DNA of 64,000 bases from Curtobacterium sp. VKM Ac-2865 (GTDB lineage: Bacteria; Actinomycetota; Actinomycetes; Actinomycetales; Microbacteriaceae), in NCBI RefSeq assembly GCF_015350905.1, contig NZ_JADKRZ010000001.1, positions 372,001 through 436,000 of the forward strand. Reading direction: 5' to 3'. Below the pieces are notes generated by a model. The model had not been told where the DNA came from. It was given only the letters and a program-made list of their open reading frames with translations, and ran no database searches. Numbering within the stretch: position 1 is the first letter of the stretch; each line of letters starts with the position of its first letter. A program made the position numbers and the translations under genes. Of the stretch, positions 25,342 to 33,543 are shown piece by piece.

Positions 25342-27788
25342 CGGACACCGGTCTGAGCGCCGCCGAGCGCTTCCAGGCAGCAAGGGTCCGGAACCGGTCG
25401 CGCAACCTCGAGCTGTTCCGCGCTGACCTGCGGTTCGACCTCGACCCGTTCCAGTTCGCCTCGTGCGACTCGCTCGACCAGGGCCGCAGCGTGCTCGTCG
25501 CGGCACCGACCGGCGCCGGCAAGACGATCGTCGCGGAGTTCGCGATCTGGCTCGCGATGCGACAGCCCACGGCGAAGGTGTTCTACACGACGCCGATGAA
25601 GGCGCTGAGCAACCAGAAGTACCAGGAGCTCGTCGAGGTCTACGGCGAGACCGAGGTCGGCCTGCTGACGGGCGACACGAACGTCAACCCGCGGGCACGG
25701 GTGGTCGTGATGACGACCGAGGTCCTCCGCAACATGATCTACGCGGACTCCGACCTGCTCGACGACCTGGCCTGGGTCGTCCTCGACGAGGTGCACTACC
25801 TGGCTGACCGGTTCCGCGGTGCGGTGTGGGAAGAGGTCATCCTGCACCTGCCGACCGAGGTCCGGCTCGTCAGCCTGTCCGCGACGGTGTCCAACGCCGA
25901 GGAGTTCGGCGACTGGCTGCAGACCGTCCGCGGGGACACCGACGTCATCGTGTCCGAGGACCGTCCCGTCCCGCTCGAGCAGCACGTGCTCGTGGGCAAC
26001 AAGATGGTCGACCTGTTCGACTCGTCCGGTGCCGCGGCGACCAACCGTGTGAACCCGGAGCTCCTCCGCCTGGTCGGCGGAGCCTCCCGCAACGAGGGCC
26101 GTGGCGGCGGGCACCGGGGGCGTCGCGGACGCGGCGGGTACCCCGAGCGTCGTGGACCGCGCACCGAGAAGCTGCACCGCGAGCACATCGCGCGGATGCT
26201 CGACGAGCGCATGCTCCTGCCCGCGATCTTCTTCGTGTTCAGCCGCGCGGGCTGCGACCAGGGCGTCCGGCAGGTCCTGCGCTCCGGCGTCTCGCTGACC
26301 ACCTCGCAGGAGCGCAACGAGATCCGCGAGACGGCCGAATACCACTGCCGCACGCTCCTCGACGAGGACCTCGCCGTGCTCGGGTACTGGGAGTGGCTCG
26401 AGGGCCTCGAGCGCGGGGTCGCCGCGCACCACGCCGGCATGCTGCCCGCGTTCAAGGAGGTCGTCGAGGACCTCTTCCAGCGCAAGCTGCTCAAGGTCGT
26501 CTTCGCCACGGAGACCCTGGCGCTCGGCGTCAACATGCCGGCGCGCACGGTCGTGCTCGAGAAGCTCGAGAAGTTCAACGGCGAAGCCCGGGTCCCGATC
26601 ACGCCGGGGGAGTACACCCAGCTGACGGGCCGTGCCGGTCGCCGGGGCATCGACGTCGAGGGCCACTCGGTCATCCAGTGGTCGGACGGCCTCGAGCCGC
26701 AGGCGGTCGCGTCCCTCGCCAGCCGGCGGACGTACCCGCTGAACTCCTCGTTCAAGCCGACGTACAACATGGCCGTCAACCTCATCGACCAGTTCGGCCG
26801 GCAGCGCACCAGAGAGGTCCTCGAGACCTCGTTCGCACAGTTCCAGGCGGACCGGTCGGTCGTCGACCTGGCGCGCAAGGTGCGGTCGCAGCAGGAGTCC
26901 CTCGACGGCTACCAGAAGTCGATGGAGTGCCACCTCGGTGACTTCACAGAGTACGCGGCACTGCGGCGGGAGCTCTCCGACCTCGAGCGCTCCAACGTCC
27001 CCGGCGGTCGTGAAGCCTCGCACGGTGCCCGCGCTGAACGCCAGGCCTCGATCACCGAGGTCCGCCGCGCCCTGCAGCGGCACCCCTGCCACGCGTGCCC
27101 GGACCGCGAGGCCCACGCCCGCTGGGCCGAGCGCTGGTACAAGCTCAAGCGCGTCAACGACAAGCTCGTCCAGCAGATCCGGTCGCGCACCGGCGCCGTC
27201 GCGACGACGTTCGACCGCGTCACCGACGTGCTGCTGCAGCTCGGCTACCTCGTCCCGACGAACGACGGCACCGGCGAGGCCACCGTCGCAGCCGGTGGCC
27301 GTCGCCTCCAGCGCATCTACGGCGACCGCGACCTGCTCGTCGCCGAGTGCCTGGAGGCCGGGGTCTGGAAGGAGCTCACGCCGGGGCAGCTCGCCGCCAT
27401 GGCCGCGACGATCGTGTACCAGCCCCGCCGCGAGGACGCGCCCGGCACCGAGCACGCCCTGCCCCGCGGAGCCTTCCGTCCGGCGCTCGACCAGACCCTG
27501 ACCATCTGGGCCCGGCTCGACGACGTGGAACGGGACGCCCGCCTGGCCGGGTCGCAGCCGCCCACCCCGGCGATCGCGCTCGGCATGTTCCGCTGGGCCT
27601 CGGGCTCGGCCCTCGACGACGTCCTCCGCGCGCTCGACCTGGCCGCCGGCGACTTCGTCCGCTGGTCCAAGCAGGTCATCGACCTCCTCGACCAGATCAA
27701 GAACGCCGGGGACCCCGACCTCGCCGAGACCGCTCGCCGTGCGACCGACGCGGTCCGCCGCGGCATCGTCGCGTACGCGACGGTCTGA
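25338..27788 (+). CDS. helY: Ski2-like DEAD/DEAH RNA helicase
   Basis: The 816-residue SF2 helicase has Walker A AAPTGAGKT at 55-63, TTPMKALSNQKY (motif Ia), DEVH at 150-153, SLSATVSN (motif III), FFVFSRAGCDQG, and motifs V/VI in ATETLALGVNMPART and QLTGRAGRRGID. A basic Gly/Arg insertion (GGGHRGRRGRGGYPERRGPR) lies between the RecA domains. The C-terminal part carries the DSHCT-type helical domain with CHACPDRE. Relatives are linked to RNA processing. The tatC-helY overlap is conserved in actinobacteria. The start is GTG 25338. Confidence 0.92.
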   Translation: MTDTGLSAAERFQAARVRNRSRNLELFRADLRFDLDPFQFASCDSLDQGRSVLVAAPTGAGKTIVAEFAIWLAMRQPTAKVFYTTPMKALSNQKYQELVEVYGETEVGLLTGDTNVNPRARVVVMTTEVLRNMIYADSDLLDDLAWVVLDEVHYLADRFRGAVWEEVILHLPTEVRLVSLSATVSNAEEFGDWLQTVRGDTDVIVSEDRPVPLEQHVLVGNKMVDLFDSSGAAATNRVNPELLRLVGGASRNEGRGGGHRGRRGRGGYPERRGPRTEKLHREHIARMLDERMLLPAIFFVFSRAGCDQGVRQVLRSGVSLTTSQERNEIRETAEYHCRTLLDEDLAVLGYWEWLEGLERGVAAHHAGMLPAFKEVVEDLFQRKLLKVVFATETLALGVNMPARTVVLEKLEKFNGEARVPITPGEYTQLTGRAGRRGIDVEGHSVIQWSDGLEPQAVASLASRRTYPLNSSFKPTYNMAVNLIDQFGRQRTREVLETSFAQFQADRSVVDLARKVRSQQESLDGYQKSMECHLGDFTEYAALRRELSDLERSNVPGGREASHGARAERQASITEVRRALQRHPCHACPDREAHARWAERWYKLKRVNDKLVQQIRSRTGAVATTFDRVTDVLLQLGYLVPTNDGTGEATVAAGGRRLQRIYGDRDLLVAECLEAGVWKELTPGQLAAMAATIVYQPRREDAPGTEHALPRGAFRPALDQTLTIWARLDDVERDARLAGSQPPTPAIALGMFRWASGSALDDVLRALDLAAGDFVRWSKQVIDLLDQIKNAGDPDLAETARRATDAVRRGIVAYATV

Positions 27789-27799
27789 CGGGAGGCCCG

Positions 27800-29446
27800 G
27801 TGTCCGTCCGCGAGTCCGTCGCGCCTCCGCGAGACGGGGGCGTCCTACCAAGACGCCGCGGCCGTGCTGAGACGCCGCCGGTTCTGGCGGCGTCCGGCGG
27901 CTTCGGCGGTGTCTCGCGGCCCTCACCGTTCACGGCGCTGCCGGTGCGGGTCGCGCTGCCGCTCGCGGTGATCGGCGGTGTGCTCTTCGCGCTCGCGTTC
28001 CCGACCCCCGGGTGGTGGTTCCTCGCTTACCCGGCGGTGGCGTGCACGCTGCTGGCTGCGATGGGCCAGGGCTGGCGCCGTGCCGCCTGGATCGGGTACC
28101 TCGGCGGTGTGGCCTTCTGGCTGCCGGCGATCTCCTGGGCCGGTCGCTACCTCGGCCCGGTCCCGTGGCTGGCACTCGCGCTGTTCGAGGCGGCCATGTT
28201 CGCGCTCGGCAGCGTCGCCCTCGCGCTCACGTACCGCTGGGTCGCCCGGGTGGTGACCACTACCGCGGGACGCGTGTGGGGCCTCCCGGCCGTGGTGGCC
28301 GCGATCTGGACCGGACGCGAGTGGTTCTCCGGCAGCTGGCCGTACGGGGGCTTCGCCTGGGGCCGCGTCGGGCTGTCGCAGTCCGAGAGCCCGTTCGCGC
28401 ACCTGGCCGCCTACGTCGGCGTGCTCGGGTTGTCGTTCGTCGTCGTCTACTGCGTCGCCGTCGTCGTCTCGCTCGGACTCGTGTCAGGCGTCCGGCTCCG
28501 GATGCGTGTCGCGACGGCGGGGCTGCTCGTGGCCGCGGTGCTCGCCGTCCCCGCGTGGCCGACCGCCACCGACGGCACGATCCGCATCGAGGCCGTGCAG
28601 GGCAACGGGCCGGCGGGGTACTTCGACCGTGCACAGCCCGGGGACGTCCTCCGGTCGCAGGTCGCCGCCACCGACGTCGACGCCCGTGGGGTCGACCTGG
28701 TGGTCTGGCCCGAGGCCTCGGCGGAGTACGACCCGCGCGCGGCGCCGGTCATCGCGAACGACCTGAACCAGGTCGTGCGCGGTGTCGGTGCGCCGATCGT
28801 CGCGGGAGCGATCACGCAGACGCCGTCGGGGGTGCTGCACAACACCTCGTTCGTGTGGACCGCGGACGGCTGGCAGTCGTCCTACGACAAGGTGCGCCCG
28901 GTGCCCTTCGGCGAGTACGTCCCGGACCGCTGGTTCTTCTCGAAGCTGGCGCCGTCGCTCATCGGGCTGCTGCAGCGCGACTACACGCCGGGGACGAAGC
29001 CGAACGTGCTCTCCGTCGCCGGGGTCAAGGCGGGCATCGCGATCTGCTTCGACATCGTCGACGACGGCCTGACCGCGGACATGGCGCGCGGGGGAGCGCA
29101 GGTGATCCTCGCGCAGACGAACAACGCGGACTTCTCCGGCACCGACGAGAACCTGCAGCAGCTCGAGATCGCCCGGATGCGGGCGATCGAGAGTGGGCGC
29201 TCGCTCGTGAACATCTCGACCGTCGGGGCGTCGCAGGTCATCGACCCGACCGGCCGGACGATCGACCGTGTGCCGGAGTACACCGCGACGTCGATGACCA
29301 CCGACGTGCCCCTCGGGACCTCGACCACGCCGGCGACGGTGGCGTCCGGGTTGATCACCCTCGTGCTGTCACTCGGCGGGCTGCTGGTGCTGCTCGCCTG
29401 CGCGCCGTGGGGTCGTCGAGCGCGCCGAGGTCCCGCCGGCGTCTGA
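27800..29446 (+). CDS. lnt: Apolipoprotein N-acyltransferase
   Basis: The 548-residue membrane enzyme adds the third acyl chain to the lipidated cysteine of lipoproteins. N-terminal helices (about 50-250, with the FPTPGWW and FAWGRVG blocks) precede an extracytoplasmic nitrilase domain with a complete Glu305/Lys364/Cys416 triad (WPEAS, SYDKVRPVPFGEYVP, AICFDI). A last helix lies near the C-terminus. The first ~45 residues are an unusual polar extension. GTG 27800 has GGGAGG 5 nt upstream, 12 bp after the helY stop. Substrates encoded in this window include the FKBP lipoprotein and the peptide-binding protein at 37279. Confidence 0.92.
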   Translation: MSVRESVAPPRDGGVLPRRRGRAETPPVLAASGGFGGVSRPSPFTALPVRVALPLAVIGGVLFALAFPTPGWWFLAYPAVACTLLAAMGQGWRRAAWIGYLGGVAFWLPAISWAGRYLGPVPWLALALFEAAMFALGSVALALTYRWVARVVTTTAGRVWGLPAVVAAIWTGREWFSGSWPYGGFAWGRVGLSQSESPFAHLAAYVGVLGLSFVVVYCVAVVVSLGLVSGVRLRMRVATAGLLVAAVLAVPAWPTATDGTIRIEAVQGNGPAGYFDRAQPGDVLRSQVAATDVDARGVDLVVWPEASAEYDPRAAPVIANDLNQVVRGVGAPIVAGAITQTPSGVLHNTSFVWTADGWQSSYDKVRPVPFGEYVPDRWFFSKLAPSLIGLLQRDYTPGTKPNVLSVAGVKAGIAICFDIVDDGLTADMARGGAQVILAQTNNADFSGTDENLQQLEIARMRAIESGRSLVNISTVGASQVIDPTGRTIDRVPEYTATSMTTDVPLGTSTTPATVASGLITLVLSLGGLLVLLACAPWGRRARRGPAGV

Positions 29447-29494
29447 CGTCCCCGGAGCGCGGCACTGGGAACCCACTGTGAATGCACCGGTCCC

Positions 29495-29520
29495 GGAACG
29501 GAAGCGCGTGGGACAGTGTT
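29495..29520 (+). promoter_or_regulatory. SigR/ECF-type promoter of rbpA
   Basis: GGAAC (29495-29499) and GTT (29518-29520) are spaced by 18 nt, the layout of SigR-class promoters. Transcription from it would begin shortly before the AGGAG of rbpA. Confidence 0.6.
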
Positions 29521-29550
29521 GGGACGGGGGAACGACGAGAGGAGTCCACC

Positions 29551-29901
29551 ATGGCTGATCGGAGTCTCCGCGGCATGCGGCTCGGGAGTCAGAGTCTCCA
29601 GAGCGAAGAGGGCGTCGAGCTCTCGGATCGCAAGCGCGCGGTGTACCAGGCCGCGACGGGCGAGACCTTCGACGTGGTGTTCTCGGCCGACGCCGAGGTC
29701 CCGCAGAGCTGGTCCGACCCGCGCAGCGGTTTCGAGGGACGCCTGCTCGGCGACGACGGCGTGCCCGTCGAGGTCGCAGCAGAGGACGTCAAGGCACCGC
29801 GAACGCACTGGGACATGCTGCTCGAGCGACGGTCTCGAGAAGAGCTCGAGGAGCTGCTGCAGGAACGTCTGCAGTTCCTCCGCGCCCGACGTGGCGCCTG
29901 A
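29551..29901 (+). CDS. rbpA: RNA polymerase-binding protein RbpA
   Basis: The 116-residue actinobacterial transcription factor stabilises the open complex with group 1 and some group 2 sigma factors. The N-terminal basic linker (MADRSLRGMRLGSQSL) and the core (TFDVVFSADAEVPQSW) are present. So is the C-terminal sigma-interaction helix pair (KAPRTHWDMLLERRSREELEELL). The cysteines that bind zinc or form the core in Streptomyces and Mycobacterium homologues are absent: no Cys occurs in the protein. ATG 29551 has GAGAGGAG 6 nt upstream. A SigR-like promoter lies in front. Confidence 0.93.
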   Translation: MADRSLRGMRLGSQSLQSEEGVELSDRKRAVYQAATGETFDVVFSADAEVPQSWSDPRSGFEGRLLGDDGVPVEVAAEDVKAPRTHWDMLLERRSREELEELLQERLQFLRARRGA

Positions 29902-29945
29902 CCTGCGAAGCGCCTGACTCGCGCAGCGCCTGACGCAGAACGCGT

Positions 29946-29980
29946 GACGGCCCGCTCCCCGCATCGGGGAGCGGGCCGTC
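29946..29980. terminator. Bidirectional terminator between rbpA and the SPFH gene
   Basis: Two perfect 16-bp GC-rich arms (29946-29961, 29965-29980) enclose a 3-nt loop between two convergent stops. Confidence 0.82.
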
Positions 29981-30001
29981 GCCGTTGGTGGACCGCTGCT
30001 G

Positions 30002-31204
30002 CTACTGCTGCTGGTCGTCGCGAAGCTGGGCGCGGGTGGCGTCGGCCGCCGCCGCGAGCTTCTCCTCGACGCTGCGGTTCGACTCGGCGAGACGCTCGTC
30101 GAGGACGGAGTCCGGGATGATCTCCGACGCGGGGGCGTTCGCCCGGGTCGCCGCCGAGGTGCTGGTTCCGTCGGCCGCGGCGCTGTTCGCCAGGCTCTCG
30201 TTCGCGAGCTGCGAGATCTTGGCGAGGAAGTCGCTGCCGCCGGCTGCACCCGCCGCGCCGCCGGTGGTGCCCGCTGCGCTGCCGGATGCCGTGCCACCAG
30301 CCGGTGCACCGCCCATGCGCGGGGCGGTGAAGCCCTTCGCGATGCCGGAGAGGGCCTCGGTGAACTCGCTCGGGATCATCCAGACCTTGTTCGCGGTGCC
30401 CTCGGCGATCTTCGGGAGCATCTGCAGGTACTGGTACGACAGGAGCTTCTCGTCCGGGTCGCCGACGTGGATGGCGTCGAAGACGGTCGCGATGGCCTGG
30501 GCTTCACCCTCGGCGCGGAGGACCTGCGCCTTGGCGGCACCCTCGGCCTGGAGGATCGCCGCCTGACGTGCACCCTCGGCCTCGAGGATCTGGGACTGCT
30601 TGGTGCCCTCGGCCTGCAGGATCGCGGCACGACGGTTCCGCTCGGCACGGAGCTGCTGCTCCATGGCGTCGACGATCGACACGGGCGGCTCGATCGCCTT
30701 GAGCTCGACCCGGCCCACGCGGATGCCCCACTTGCCGGTGGCTTCGTCGAGGACCACGCGGAGCTGGCCGTTGATGTTGTCTCGGCTGGTGAGTGCTTCT
30801 TCGAGGTTGAGGCCACCGACCACGTTGCGGAGCGTGGTGGTCGTGAGCTGCTCGACGGCACCGAGGTAGTTCGCGATCTCGTACGTCGCCGCACGGGCGT
30901 CCGTCACCTGGAAGTAGACGACCGTGTCGATGGAGACGACGAGGTTGTCCTCGGTGATGACGGGCTGCGGCGGGAAGGACACGACCTGCTCACGCATGTC
31001 GAGCAGCGGACGGAGGCGGTCGATGAACGGCACCAGGAGGTTCAACCCAGGGGTGAGGGTCTTGTGGTACTTGCCCAGTCGTTCCACCACCCCGGCGGTC
31101 GCCTGCGGGACGATGCGGATCGCCTTGGCGAGGACGACGATCACGAAGATGACGATGACGGCGATCAGTACGAAGAGCACGATCGTCCCGGGTGCGAGGG
31201 TCAT
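30002..31204 (-). CDS. SPFH/band-7 family membrane protein
   Basis: The 400-residue stomatin-like protein has an N-terminal membrane helix (about 8-28). The SPFH domain follows, with VPQATAGVVERLGKYHKTL, PFIDRL, YFQV and LRNVVGGLNLEEAL. A coiled-coil segment then contains four AEG-type repeats (ILQAEG, ILEAEG, ILQAEG, VLRAEG), and the C-terminus is Gly/Ala-rich. Such proteins scaffold membrane microdomains and often pair with NfeD. The ATGA overlap with the upstream nfeD-like gene supports a two-gene operon. The low-complexity GGAPAGGTASGSAAG linker lies in the C-terminal third. Confidence 0.9.
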   Translation of the reverse strand: MTLAPGTIVLFVLIAVIVIFVIVVLAKAIRIVPQATAGVVERLGKYHKTLTPGLNLLVPFIDRLRPLLDMREQVVSFPPQPVITEDNLVVSIDTVVYFQVTDARAATYEIANYLGAVEQLTTTTLRNVVGGLNLEEALTSRDNINGQLRVVLDEATGKWGIRVGRVELKAIEPPVSIVDAMEQQLRAERNRRAAILQAEGTKQSQILEAEGARQAAILQAEGAAKAQVLRAEGEAQAIATVFDAIHVGDPDEKLLSYQYLQMLPKIAEGTANKVWMIPSEFTEALSGIAKGFTAPRMGGAPAGGTASGSAAGTTGGAAGAAGGSDFLAKISQLANESLANSAAADGTSTSAATRANAPASEIIPDSVLDERLAESNRSVEEKLAAAADATRAQLRDDQQQ

Positions 31205-31674
31205 TGGGCTGCCTTCTGTTGGATGCGGACGACGGCGGTCGAGCCCTCGATGGACTCGACGACGACGCCGGTGCCGAGCGGCGGGGTGCGGTCAGGAGCG
31301 GCTGCGTCGATGCGCGCGCTCCAGGTCTCGCCGTTGGCCAGGCGGACCTGACCGGGTGCGGTGGTGGTGAACGCGACGGCGACCGTGCCGGGCATGCCGA
31401 CGAGGCCTTCCATGCCCGTGCGGCGCGGGTCTGCCCCACGGCCGAGGGCGGCGAGCACGCGGGGCCGCACGAGCGAGAGCAGCACGAGTGCGAGGACCGC
31501 GGCGATGATCGTGGAGAGCCACCACGGGGCGCCGAGCAGGGCGGCGATCAACCCACCGGCGGCTCCGGCGGCCAGCATGATGAAGATGAAGTCGAGCGTG
31601 AAGACCTCGACCACCCCCAGCACGAGGACCAGCGCGATCCAGACGATCGTCTGGACCCATTCGGTGATGTGCAC
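31201..31674 (-). CDS. NfeD-like membrane protein
   Basis: The 157-residue protein has three hydrophobic segments (about 8-80) followed by an OB-fold domain (GLVGMPGTVAV...GQVRLANGETWSARID...GVVVESIEGSTAVV). This is the short NfeD form without the serine-protease domain. It is thought to work with the SPFH partner in membrane quality control. The start is GTG 31674 with GGGAGGGAG upstream. The four-base stop-start overlap with the SPFH gene couples translation. Confidence 0.88.
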   Translation of the reverse strand: MHITEWVQTIVWIALVLVLGVVEVFTLDFIFIMLAAGAAGGLIAALLGAPWWLSTIIAAVLALVLLSLVRPRVLAALGRGADPRRTGMEGLVGMPGTVAVAFTTTAPGQVRLANGETWSARIDAAAPDRTPPLGTGVVVESIEGSTAVVRIQQKAAQ

Positions 31675-31823
31675 GCGAGCTCCCTCCCTCGTTCGCGACG
31701 GCACCCGCGACACCGCGGAGCCGGTTCAACTCCGTTCAACATATCGGACGACCACCGACATCTCGCAGGGGATTGGTAGGCTCGCTGCGGTCGACCGGAC
31801 CCTTCGAACAGGAGAACAGCACT

Positions 31824-32585
31824 GTGAGCAACCCCCTCGCCCCCGGAGCACTCGCCGGCACGCGCGCCCTCGTCACCGGGTCCTCCCGCGGCATCGGTGC
31901 CGACACCGTCGGGTACCTGGCAGAGGCCGGCGCGAAGGTCGTCGTGAACTACCGCAACAAGGCACGTCGTGCGGAGCAGATCGCCGAGCGTGTGGTGGCT
32001 GCCGGTGGCGACGCCCTCGCCGTGGGCGCTGACCTCACCGACCACGACTCCGTGCAGGCCATGGTCGACACCGTGGTGCAGGCATGGGGCGGCATCGACC
32101 TGCTCGTGCTCAACGCCTCCGGGGGCATGGAGTCCGGCATGGGCGACGACTACGCGCTGCGACTGAACCGTGACGCCCAGGTCGACATGCTCCAGACCGC
32201 CGTGCCGCACATGCCCGCCGGCTCGCGGGTCGTCTTCGTCACGAGCCACCAGGCCCACTTCGTCGAGACCGCCGAGACGCTGCCGGAGTACGTCCCGGTC
32301 GCCAAGAGCAAGCGGGCCGGCGAACTCGCCCTGCGCGAGCTCGTCCCCCAGCTCGAGGCCGCCGGCATCGCGTTCGTGGTCGTCTCCGGCGACATGATCG
32401 AGGGCACCATCACCGCCACGCTCCTCAACCGCATCAACCCCGGCGCGATCGAGGGCCGTCGACAAGAGGTGGGCAAGCTCTACAGCGTCTCGGAGTTCGC
32501 GGCCGAGATCGCCCAGGCCGCCGTCGACCCGATCCCCGCCGACCACACCCGCCTGGTCGGCGACGTGAGCGGCTTCGTCGGCTGA
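31824..32585 (+). CDS. SDR family oxidoreductase, atypical active site
   Basis: The 253-residue Rossmann protein has TGSSRGIG (18-25) and VVVNYRNK, the NADP-type second strand, then LNASGG instead of NNAG. The usual Tyr-x3-Lys is not seen: the equivalent region reads EYVPVAKSKRAGE, where the Lys is five residues after Tyr. It may therefore be a divergent dehydrogenase with shifted catalytic spacing. The GTG start has AGGAGA 9 nt upstream. A TAGGCT box lies at 31777-31782, so this message has a ~35-nt leader. The substrate is unknown. Confidence 0.83.
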   Translation: MSNPLAPGALAGTRALVTGSSRGIGADTVGYLAEAGAKVVVNYRNKARRAEQIAERVVAAGGDALAVGADLTDHDSVQAMVDTVVQAWGGIDLLVLNASGGMESGMGDDYALRLNRDAQVDMLQTAVPHMPAGSRVVFVTSHQAHFVETAETLPEYVPVAKSKRAGELALRELVPQLEAAGIAFVVVSGDMIEGTITATLLNRINPGAIEGRRQEVGKLYSVSEFAAEIAQAAVDPIPADHTRLVGDVSGFVG

Positions 32586-32612
32586 CCGACCACCTGGTCA
32601 CGTCGCGTCCGC

Positions 32613-32618
32613 TAGCGT
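32613..32618 (+). promoter_or_regulatory. TAGCGT -10 box of the Nudix gene
   Basis: It ends 7 nt before GTG 32626, the leaderless spacing. Confidence 0.45.
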
Positions 32619-32625
32619 CGACGAC

Positions 32626-33084
32626 GTGACTGCCACGCCCGGCCTGCGCCGAACCTCCCGGATCCTGCTCCTCGACCCGGAGGGTCGCGTGTTCCTGATG
32701 GACACGAACGCGCCGTCCTCGGACGGCTTCCACCGCTGGATCACGCCGGGCGGCGGCGTCGACCCGGGGGAGTCGCACCGCGACGCGGCGATCCGCGAGC
32801 TCCGTGAGGAGACGGGCATCGTCATCACGGACCCCGGTGAGCCGGTCTGGTCCTGGGACTTCGACGTCGCGTGGGACCAGGCCGACCACGACCGTGGCCA
32901 CTCCGAGTTCTACGTCGTGCGCACCGCGGGCTTCTCGCTGTCGAGCGAGGAGTGGACCGAGGACGAGCGCGTCGACATCCTCGACGCGCGGTGGTGGACG
33001 GCGGACGAACTCGACGCCACCGACGAGCCGTTCGAGCCGCGCGAGCTGCCCGACCTGGTCCGGCGGTTCACTCCCGCGGGGTGA
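32626..33084 (+). CDS. Nudix hydrolase
   Basis: The 152-residue protein carries a complete Nudix box (GGVDPGE, seven residues, RELREETGI), the magnesium-binding catalytic loop for hydrolysing nucleoside diphosphates linked to another group. Substrate specificity cannot be inferred. The context TPGGGVDPGES and a C-terminal Trp-rich WWTADEL are typical of 8-oxo-dGTP or general NUDIX enzymes. The gene ends with a 17-bp tail-to-tail overlap with the VOC gene on the other strand. Confidence 0.9.
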   Translation: MTATPGLRRTSRILLLDPEGRVFLMDTNAPSSDGFHRWITPGGGVDPGESHRDAAIRELREETGIVITDPGEPVWSWDFDVAWDQADHDRGHSEFYVVRTAGFSLSSEEWTEDERVDILDARWWTADELDATDEPFEPRELPDLVRRFTPAG

Positions 33085-33466
33085 GGACGCAGAACTCGTT
33101 GCCCTCGGGGTCGGTGAGGACGACCCAGGGCACGTCCTGCTGACCCACGTCGGCGCGTGCGGCACCTCGTGCCACGAGGCCGTCGACCGCCTCCTGCAGC
33201 GACTCGTCGGGAGCCGGTGCCAGGTCGATGTGCAGGCGGTTCTTGACCGTCTTCTCCTCGGGCACGGGGACGAAGACGAGTTCCTGCGGCCGCTGCTCGC
33301 GCGGGACGGTGTCGGCGACCTCGTCGGCGAAGGGCGGTGCGATGACGGACTCGTCGCCGTCCTCGGACTCGTAGACGAGTGGCCAGGCGAGGGTCTCACC
33401 CCACCAGCGGGCGAGCGACGCGGGGTCACGGCTGTCGATGACGATCGAGTACCAGCGGAGTGCCAT
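33068..33466 (-). CDS. VOC-superfamily protein (glyoxalase/bleomycin-resistance fold)
   Basis: The 132-residue protein shows two beta-alpha-beta-beta-beta modules: YSIVIDSRDPASLARWWGETLAW, and NRLHIDLAP...VVLTDPEGNEFCVL. The metal-type His in RLHIDL and Glu in GNEFCVL fit a VOC metal site. Members act as glyoxalases, dioxygenases or antibiotic-binding proteins, and no function is assignable. The start at ATG 33466 has a CATGCT box ending 6 nt upstream, similar to two other genes here. Confidence 0.83.
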   Translation of the reverse strand: MALRWYSIVIDSRDPASLARWWGETLAWPLVYESEDGDESVIAPPFADEVADTVPREQRPQELVFVPVPEEKTVKNRLHIDLAPAPDESLQEAVDGLVARGAARADVGQQDVPWVVLTDPEGNEFCVLTPRE

Positions 33467-33530
33467 GGCGACAGCATGGCCCTTCTCCACAGGCTCGTCC
33501 AGAGCCCTTCGTGCGGCGGACCGGTGGCGC

Positions 33531-33536
33531 TAGCCT
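33531..33536 (+). promoter_or_regulatory. TAGCCT -10 box of the UvrA-like gene
   Basis: It ends 7 nt before ATG 33544. Confidence 0.45.
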
Positions 33537-33543
33537 GACCCGC

